Shown here in pieces: positions 14,063-18,630 of a stretch of 18,630 bases of DNA. The stretch's first letter is position 1. Every line of letters begins with the position of its first letter. The translations under genes were made by a program, and so were the position numbers. The stretch spans positions 1 through 18,630 of the forward strand of contig JAKLFN010000018.1 in NCBI GenBank assembly GCA_022711195.1, given 5' to 3'. The stretch is from Bacteroidota bacterium (GTDB lineage: Bacteria; Bacteroidota; Bacteroidia; Bacteroidales; VadinHA17). Under the pieces are notes generated by a model. It saw only the letters and a program-made list of their open reading frames with translations. It was not told the origin of the DNA and searched no databases.

Positions 14063-15649
14063 ATGGCAAGCATTAATCCAGCAGAAGTATCCCATATTCT
14101 TCGCAAACAGCTCGAAGGCATCCAGACAGGAGCAGAACTGGAAGAGGTGGGAACAGTACTTGAGGTAGGTGACGGGATAGCACGTATATACGGACTTTCG
14201 AATGCAGAATCGAATGAGCTGATTGAATTCGAGAACGGCATGGAGGCAATTGTGCTTAACCTCGAGGAAGATAATATAGGCGCAGTACTTCTGGGCCCCA
14301 CGGAAGAGATAAACGAAGGTGATATTGTTAAACGGACAGGACGTATTGCATCAATTGCTGTTGGTGAAGGATTGCTTGGAAGAGTCATTTCCCCCACAGG
14401 CCAGCCTCTCGACGGCAAGGGCCCTGTTGAAGGTGAGAAATTTATTATGCCCTTCGAGAGAAAAGCTCCCGGTGTAATATTCCGTCAGCCGGTGAAGCAG
14501 CCTCTTCAAACAGGCATCAAGCCGATAGATGCAATGATCCCCATCGGAAAAGGACAACGCGAGCTTATCATCGGCGACCGTCAGACAGGAAAAACGGCTA
14601 TTGCCATAGATACCATTATCAACCAGCGAAGTAATTTTGAAAAAGGGAAGCCGGTCTATTGCATCTATGTGGCTGTAGGACAGAAAGGATCTACCGTGGC
14701 AAACATTGCCAGGACCCTCGAAGAACATGGCGCACTTGAGTATACGGTTATTGTACTGGCCACAGCCAGCGATCCTGCCGCTGCACAATTTTACGCTCCT
14801 TTTGCAGGCGCTGCAATAGGCGAATTCTTCAGGGATACAGGCCGTGATGCCCTTATCATCTATGACGACCTCTCAAAACAGGCGGTTTCATACAGGGAGG
14901 TATCCCTGCTGCTGCGCCGCCCCCCGGGACGCGAGGCATACCCGGGCGACGTTTTCTACCTTCACTCGAGGCTCCTCGAAAGAGCTGCAAAGATCATCGA
15001 ATCGGATGAGGTGGCAAAACAGATGAACGACCTGCCGGAATCAATCCGCCATATGGTTAAAGGCGGCGGCTCGCTGACAGCCCTTCCTATTATTGAAACA
15101 CAGGCCGGAGACGTGTCGGCATACATACCTACTAATGTGATCTCTATCACCGACGGACAGATATTCCTCGAGTCGGGACTCTTCAATGCAGGCGTACGCC
15201 CCGCAATCAACGTGGGCATCTCTGTATCGAGGGTCGGTGGTAATGCCCAGATAAAATCAATGAAAAAGATCGCAGGAACACTTAAGGTCGACCAGGCACA
15301 ATACCGTGAACTTGAAGCATTCTCAAAATTCGGCTCCGACCTCGACGCATCAACCCTGGCTATTCTTAACAAGGGTGCAAAAAACGTTGAAATACTTAAG
15401 CAGGGCCAGTATGCCCCTGTACCTGTTGAAAAGCAGGTCGCAATAATCTACTGCGGCACCATGGGACTTCTCAAAGACGTTCCCATTGCTAAAGTTAAGG
15501 AGTTTGAAAAGGACTATATTGAGTTTCTCGAAATGAAGCACAGGGATGTCCTCGACAATCTGCGCGACGGAATTCTGAACGACACAATAACAAAAACACT
15601 CGAAACTGTTGCCCGCGAAATGACTGCAAAATATGCTGCCCATAAATAA
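14063..15649 (+). CDS. atpA: F1Fo ATP synthase subunit alpha
   Basis: This 528-residue subunit forms the catalytic alpha3beta3 head with beta and binds non-catalytic nucleotide. The P-loop GDRQTGKTA lies at about 171-179, the Walker B-like [10 protein letters not shown] at 265-274, and the arginine finger Arg390 in [12 protein letters not shown]. The order of the N-terminal beta-barrel, nucleotide domain and C-terminal helical domain is normal. The stretch [20 protein letters not shown] (about 316-335), before [15 protein letters not shown], is longer than in E. coli; I recall similar length in other Bacteroidota. The gene is followed by atpG after 27 bases. Confidence 0.98.
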   Translation: MASINPAEVSHILRKQLEGIQTGAELEEVGTVLEVGDGIARIYGLSNAESNELIEFENGMEAIVLNLEEDNIGAVLLGPTEEINEGDIVKRTGRIASIAVGEGLLGRVISPTGQPLDGKGPVEGEKFIMPFERKAPGVIFRQPVKQPLQTGIKPIDAMIPIGKGQRELIIGDRQTGKTAIAIDTIINQRSNFEKGKPVYCIYVAVGQKGSTVANIARTLEEHGALEYTVIVLATASDPAAAQFYAPFAGAAIGEFFRDTGRDALIIYDDLSKQAVSYREVSLLLRRPPGREAYPGDVFYLHSRLLERAAKIIESDEVAKQMNDLPESIRHMVKGGGSLTALPIIETQAGDVSAYIPTNVISITDGQIFLESGLFNAGVRPAINVGISVSRVGGNAQIKSMKKIAGTLKVDQAQYRELEAFSKFGSDLDASTLAILNKGAKNVEILKQGQYAPVPVEKQVAIIYCGTMGLLKDVPIAKVKEFEKDYIEFLEMKHRDVLDNLRDGILNDTITKTLETVAREMTAKYAAHK

Positions 15650-15676
15650 TGCAGGCGAAAGATAATTGAAACTGAA

Positions 15677-16561
15677 ATGGCAAACCTAAAGGCGATAAGG
15701 ATCAGGATAAGCTCTGTGAAATCAACAAGGCAGATAACCTCGGCCATGAAGATGGTCTCGGCTGCCAAGCTGAGAAAAGCCCAGGATAAGATTCTCCGCC
15801 TGAAACCTTATGCCCGTAAACTGCAGGAGATAAATGCCGGTCTTTCTCAAAGCCTCGCTGAAAGGGAAATAGAGAATATCTATTCAAGGAATAATTCGGA
15901 AGAGAAAATCCTTGCCGTCGTAATTACCTCCAATAGGGGTCTTTGCGGCGCTTTTAATGCTAATGTCATCAGGGAAGCACGACGTGTTGTTTCAGAGGAT
16001 TATATGGAACAGTTCAGGAAGGGAAATGTAACATTTCTTACAATCGGCAAGAAAGGGTACGATTACCTGCGAAAACAGAAGGTTAATATGCTTCCTGAGC
16101 GAAACAGCCTTTTCAATGATCTGACTTTTGACAACGTCTCCCTGGTTGCTGAAGAGGTGATGAAGAGCTTTCTTGCCGGAGTATATGATAAGGTCATAAT
16201 AGTATATAACCAGTTTAAGAACGCCGCAGTACAGAATCTCACGACAGAATCTTTTCTCCCCGTCGAAACGGTTGCCAAAGGGACAAAAGTAACCGCCCCG
16301 GCCGACTACATCTATGAACCGTCAGGCGAGGAGATAATTAAGGAGCTCATACCAAAGTCATTAAAGATACAGTTTTACAAAGCTGTGCTCGATTCCTATG
16401 TGGCTGAGCACGGGGCCAGGATGACAGCCATGCACAAGGCAACAGACAATGCAACCGGCATGATTCGCGACCTGACACTGCAGTATAACAAGGCACGTCA
16501 GGCAGCCATCACAAACCAGATACTCGAAGTGGTCAGCGGGGCTGAGGCCCTGAAGGGTTAA
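15677..16561 (+). CDS. atpG: F1Fo ATP synthase subunit gamma
   Basis: Gamma is the 294-residue central rotor shaft. The N-terminal helix ISSVKSTRQITSAMKMVS and the C-terminal helix ending LTLQYNKARQAAITNQI and EVVSGAEAL form the coiled coil that turns inside the alpha/beta ring. SNRGLCGAFNANV at about 85-97 is the conserved Rossmann-like block. Length is normal. It closes the uninterrupted atpBEFHAG run; atpD, which usually follows directly in Proteobacteria, is displaced by about 1.7 kb. Confidence 0.97.
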   Translation: MANLKAIRIRISSVKSTRQITSAMKMVSAAKLRKAQDKILRLKPYARKLQEINAGLSQSLAEREIENIYSRNNSEEKILAVVITSNRGLCGAFNANVIREARRVVSEDYMEQFRKGNVTFLTIGKKGYDYLRKQKVNMLPERNSLFNDLTFDNVSLVAEEVMKSFLAGVYDKVIIVYNQFKNAAVQNLTTESFLPVETVAKGTKVTAPADYIYEPSGEEIIKELIPKSLKIQFYKAVLDSYVAEHGARMTAMHKATDNATGMIRDLTLQYNKARQAAITNQILEVVSGAEALKG

Positions 16562-16586
16562 CTGAAGAGAGCTCTAACCGTTTTTT

Positions 16587-17561
16587 ATGTACAACCAATC
16601 CGAACTAAAAGAGATTGTCGACAGGGCATTGACAAACCTGCCGTATAATAATGAGGCTCTGAAGCTTATTGACCCTGTCAGGTACGTACTGTCAAAAGGG
16701 GGAAAAAGGCTTCGCCCGGTGATGTCGCTGATGGCCTGCAACTTGTTTACCGATACTATCGACGAAGCATTGATGCCCGCAATAGGCCTTGAAGTATTCC
16801 ATAATTTCACTCTCGTTCACGATGATATCATGGACCAGGCTCCTGTACGAAGAGGCCTGCCGACTGTCCATGAAAAATGGGATGCCAACCAGGCAATACT
16901 CTCAGGCGATGTAATGGCATTCATAGCAAATGAATGCATATCGCAGGCTCCGGCTTCATGTTTGCTGAAGGTGTTCAGGATCTTCAATAAAGCAGCCATT
17001 GAAGTGTGTGTGGGACAGCAAATTGACATGGATTTCGAGAAGGCTGCCATCGTCAGGGAGGATGAATACCTTCGTATGATAGAGCTGAAAACAGCCGTTC
17101 TGCTGGCTGCCTCAGTAAAGACCGGGGCCGTTATCGGAGGGGCTGATGACAAGGATTGTGACCTGATGTATGAATTTGGAAGAAATCTGGGTCTTGCCTT
17201 TCAGATACAGGACGACCTCCTCGACGTGTGGGGCGATATGAAAGTATTCGGCAAAACAGCAGGCGGCGATATCGTTTCAAACAAGAAGACCTTTCCATTC
17301 GTCAAGGTAATGGAAAAGGCAAAGGGTGTTCAGCTGAAAGAGCTTCAGAGACTTTTCTCTGCAGCCGACCTTAACCCCGAAGAAAAGGTATCAGGAGTGA
17401 CAGCGATATATAACAGCCTTGAGATAAAAGATATTACAGAGATACTCGCACACGATTATATAAACAAGGCATTCGGGTTCCTGCAGAAGGTGAGCGTTGA
17501 TGAAACCCGAAAAAAAGAGATGACAAATCTTGCCATCTCCCTTATCGGCCGTATTCAATAG
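16587..17561 (+). CDS. Short-chain polyprenyl diphosphate synthase (FPP/GGPP synthase type)
   Basis: This 324-residue trans-prenyltransferase condenses isopentenyl diphosphate onto allylic diphosphates with Mg2+ in the cytoplasm. The first Asp-rich motif is DDIMD at 79-83 (in LVHDDIMDQAPVRRG) and the second is DDLLD at 209-213 (in QIQDDLLDVWGD). GGKRLRP at 38-44 binds the diphosphate, and KT at 168-169 is also conserved. The first motif has no two-residue insertion and Phe74 stands five residues before it. By the classic rule this suggests a short product of about C15-C20, but the product is not proven. The gene lies 25 bases after atpG and could be read as the last gene of that operon. It converges on the next gene with six bases between stops. 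Confidence 0.88.
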   Translation: MYNQSELKEIVDRALTNLPYNNEALKLIDPVRYVLSKGGKRLRPVMSLMACNLFTDTIDEALMPAIGLEVFHNFTLVHDDIMDQAPVRRGLPTVHEKWDANQAILSGDVMAFIANECISQAPASCLLKVFRIFNKAAIEVCVGQQIDMDFEKAAIVREDEYLRMIELKTAVLLAASVKTGAVIGGADDKDCDLMYEFGRNLGLAFQIQDDLLDVWGDMKVFGKTAGGDIVSNKKTFPFVKVMEKAKGVQLKELQRLFSAADLNPEEKVSGVTAIYNSLEIKDITEILAHDYINKAFGFLQKVSVDETRKKEMTNLAISLIGRIQ

Positions 17562-17567
17562 GCGCGG

Positions 17568-18149
17568 TCAGTTATTTTCATGCTTTTTCAGCCAGTCAAT
17601 ATTGATCAGTATCCCGGCATTTGCCATGAACTGGCTGTAGTGATGTGTTGCAAGAATATACTTGGCTTCAGCAAAAATGTCAAACTGGTCGGTTAGTTTA
17701 AAGCAGGCTCCTGCACCCAGGTTAAGGCCTACAGCATTGTCATTTTCAGTAAAAACTTCTTCCATAGCACTGATTATCTTTTCTCTCTTCCAGGTGATAA
17801 GGAAATTAGCTCCTGCAATACCGTAGAATTCAAGTTTATCAAGAGAGTTGAAAACATAATGCATGTCGAGGTCGAGCATGGTTGAAGACACAGATGTCTT
17901 TGAAAAAGTCTCTTTCGTTATGTGAGGGTAGAAATAAGTAAACTTCCCCGAAAGATGTATCGGGACGCTTATTTCATAGATGCCTCCAAGAAAAAGAGCA
18001 AAGTGACCGCTTCTGTTATAATCCCAGTCGACATTATGAAACCAATAGCCGGTTCCGTATCCCAGACCTCCGCCCACCTTCGTGAACTGTGCATTTATAG
18101 TGGTTACGGACATCAAAAGAAAAAAAAGGCAGATAATGGACTTTTTCAT
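17568..18149 (-). CDS. Outer-membrane beta-barrel protein (small porin-like family)
   Basis: This predicted 193-residue protein has a signal peptide (MKKSIICLFFLLMSVTTINA, 1-20, then Q) and about eight amphipathic strands, as in OmpA/OmpX-like or PorT-like eight-stranded barrels of Bacteroidota. Visible strand-like stretches include GGGLGYGTGYWF, HFALFLGGIYEIS, LEFYGIAGANFLITW and VGLNLGAGACFKL. Typical of small barrels, it lacks obvious catalytic motifs. The open frame extends to 18284, but the extra 45 residues are leader-like and would overlap atpD and its promoter region. The Met at 18149, which starts a perfect signal peptide, is chosen. It is transcribed away from atpD. Its role is unknown. 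Confidence 0.75.
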   Translation of the reverse strand: MKKSIICLFFLLMSVTTINAQFTKVGGGLGYGTGYWFHNVDWDYNRSGHFALFLGGIYEISVPIHLSGKFTYFYPHITKETFSKTSVSSTMLDLDMHYVFNSLDKLEFYGIAGANFLITWKREKIISAMEEVFTENDNAVGLNLGAGACFKLTDQFDIFAEAKYILATHHYSQFMANAGILINIDWLKKHENN

Positions 18150-18235
18150 ATCATTGATTTTTAAGTTAAAATGTTCCCCCGGCCATAAAGATAAATTATT
18201 ACCATCATAAATAGATGTTCGTCTGCAAAATTTGT

Positions 18236-18243
18236 TAAATTTG
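18236..18243 (+). promoter_or_regulatory. Bacteroidota -7 promoter element for atpD
   Basis: TAAATTTG matches TAnnTTTG and ends 34 bases before the atpD ATG at 18278. It lies in the divergent gap between atpD and the outer-membrane gene (18150-18277). No ideal -33 motif is present. It implies that atpD is transcribed separately from the main atp operon. Confidence 0.45.
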
Positions 18244-18277
18244 TAACTACCGAAAAAGAACCAAAATTTTATCAGAC

Positions 18278-18630
18278 ATGGCAAAAAATACCGGTAAAAT
18301 AAGCCAGATTATCGGTCCGGTGATCGACGTAACATTTGAGCGCCAGGGCAGCGAGATGCCCGACATCTACGATGCACTGGAGATTACAAGAAATGACGGC
18401 ACCAAACTGGTCGTGGAGTGTCAGCAGCACATAGGCGAAAACACTGTAAGAGCCATCGCAATGGACTCCACCGACGGATTGCGCCGCGGGATGGACGTGT
18501 TGGCAACAGGCGCCCCCATAACAATGCCCATTGGTGAACAGATCAAGGGCAGGCTTATGAATGTTACAGGCGAAGCTATCGACGGCATAGGCCCTCTTGA
18601 CAAGAAAGACGGCTACCAGATACACCGTAA
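18278..18630 (+). CDS. atpD: F1Fo ATP synthase subunit beta (N-terminal part, runs off the window)
   Basis: An open frame from the ATG at 18278 continues to the last base without a stop, giving 117 residues. It begins [21 protein letters not shown] and contains [35 protein letters not shown] and [17 protein letters not shown], the N-terminal beta-barrel domain and linker of catalytic subunit beta. The P-loop lies beyond the edge. It has its own -7 promoter element and stands about 1.7 kb downstream of atpG, separated by the prenyl synthase and an opposing outer-membrane gene. atpC would be expected just downstream, outside the window. Confidence 0.95.
   Translation, partial: MAKNTGKISQIIGPVIDVTFERQGSEMPDIYDALEITRNDGTKLVVECQQHIGENTVRAIAMDSTDGLRRGMDVLATGAPITMPIGEQIKGRLMNVTGEAIDGIGPLDKKDGYQIHR

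Noticed and set aside
18150..18284. 45-codon upstream extension of the outer-membrane protein on the minus strand
   Set aside because: It would place residues before a perfect signal peptide and overlap the atpD start and promoter.

Overview
The window looks like a chromosomal housekeeping segment from a member of the Bacteroidota, most like Bacteroidales or a related order. The evidence is the recurring TAnnTTTG -7 promoter motif, the near absence of Shine-Dalgarno sites, the LytTR/LytS-type two-component pair, an ATP synthase a subunit with a signal peptide and a long N-terminal extension, and the gene order bactofilin-atpZ-atpI-atpBEFHAG with atpD kept apart. No tRNA, rRNA, CRISPR array, phage or complete insertion sequence was seen.

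Layout. Positions 1-2427 (+) hold the end of an FtsX-type ABC permease, its LolD/MacB-type ATPase and an outer-membrane beta-barrel protein, in a tight operon open on the left. Positions 2461-3198 (+) encode an integral-membrane methyltransferase of the isoprenylcysteine methyltransferase-like family, converging on a YugP-like zinc metallopeptidase (3292-3981, -) across a structured inverted-repeat region. yidD (4092-4385, +) follows with an almost leaderless promoter. Positions 4386-4638 carry no gene but hold a MITE-like element with terminal inverted repeats and an 8-bp tandem repeat. Positions 4639-7701 (-) form an apparent four-gene envelope-sensing operon: small membrane protein, LiaF-like protein, LytS-type histidine kinase, LytTR response regulator. 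A REP-like palindrome lies between kinase and regulator. Positions 7882-10565 (+) are the classic yceD-rpmF-plsX-fabH cluster for ribosomal protein L32 and the start of lipid synthesis.

Positions 10613-16561 (+) hold a bactofilin overlapping atpZ, then an AtpI-like gene and atpB, atpE, atpF, atpH, atpA and atpG of the F1Fo ATP synthase. A near-perfect 16-bp stem-loop separates atpE from atpF. A short-chain polyprenyl diphosphate synthase (16587-17561, +) and a small outer-membrane protein (17568-18149, -) stand between atpG and atpD. atpD starts at 18278 behind its own promoter and runs off the right edge.

Together the genes cover envelope transport and sensing, lipid and isoprenoid precursor supply, and energy conversion. 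No clearly novel defence or mobile system was found. The features most worth a second look are non-coding: the MITE-like element, the REP-like palindrome, the atpE/atpF hairpin and the short-leader starts. The four-gene Lia-like operon and the split ATP synthase locus also deserve attention.
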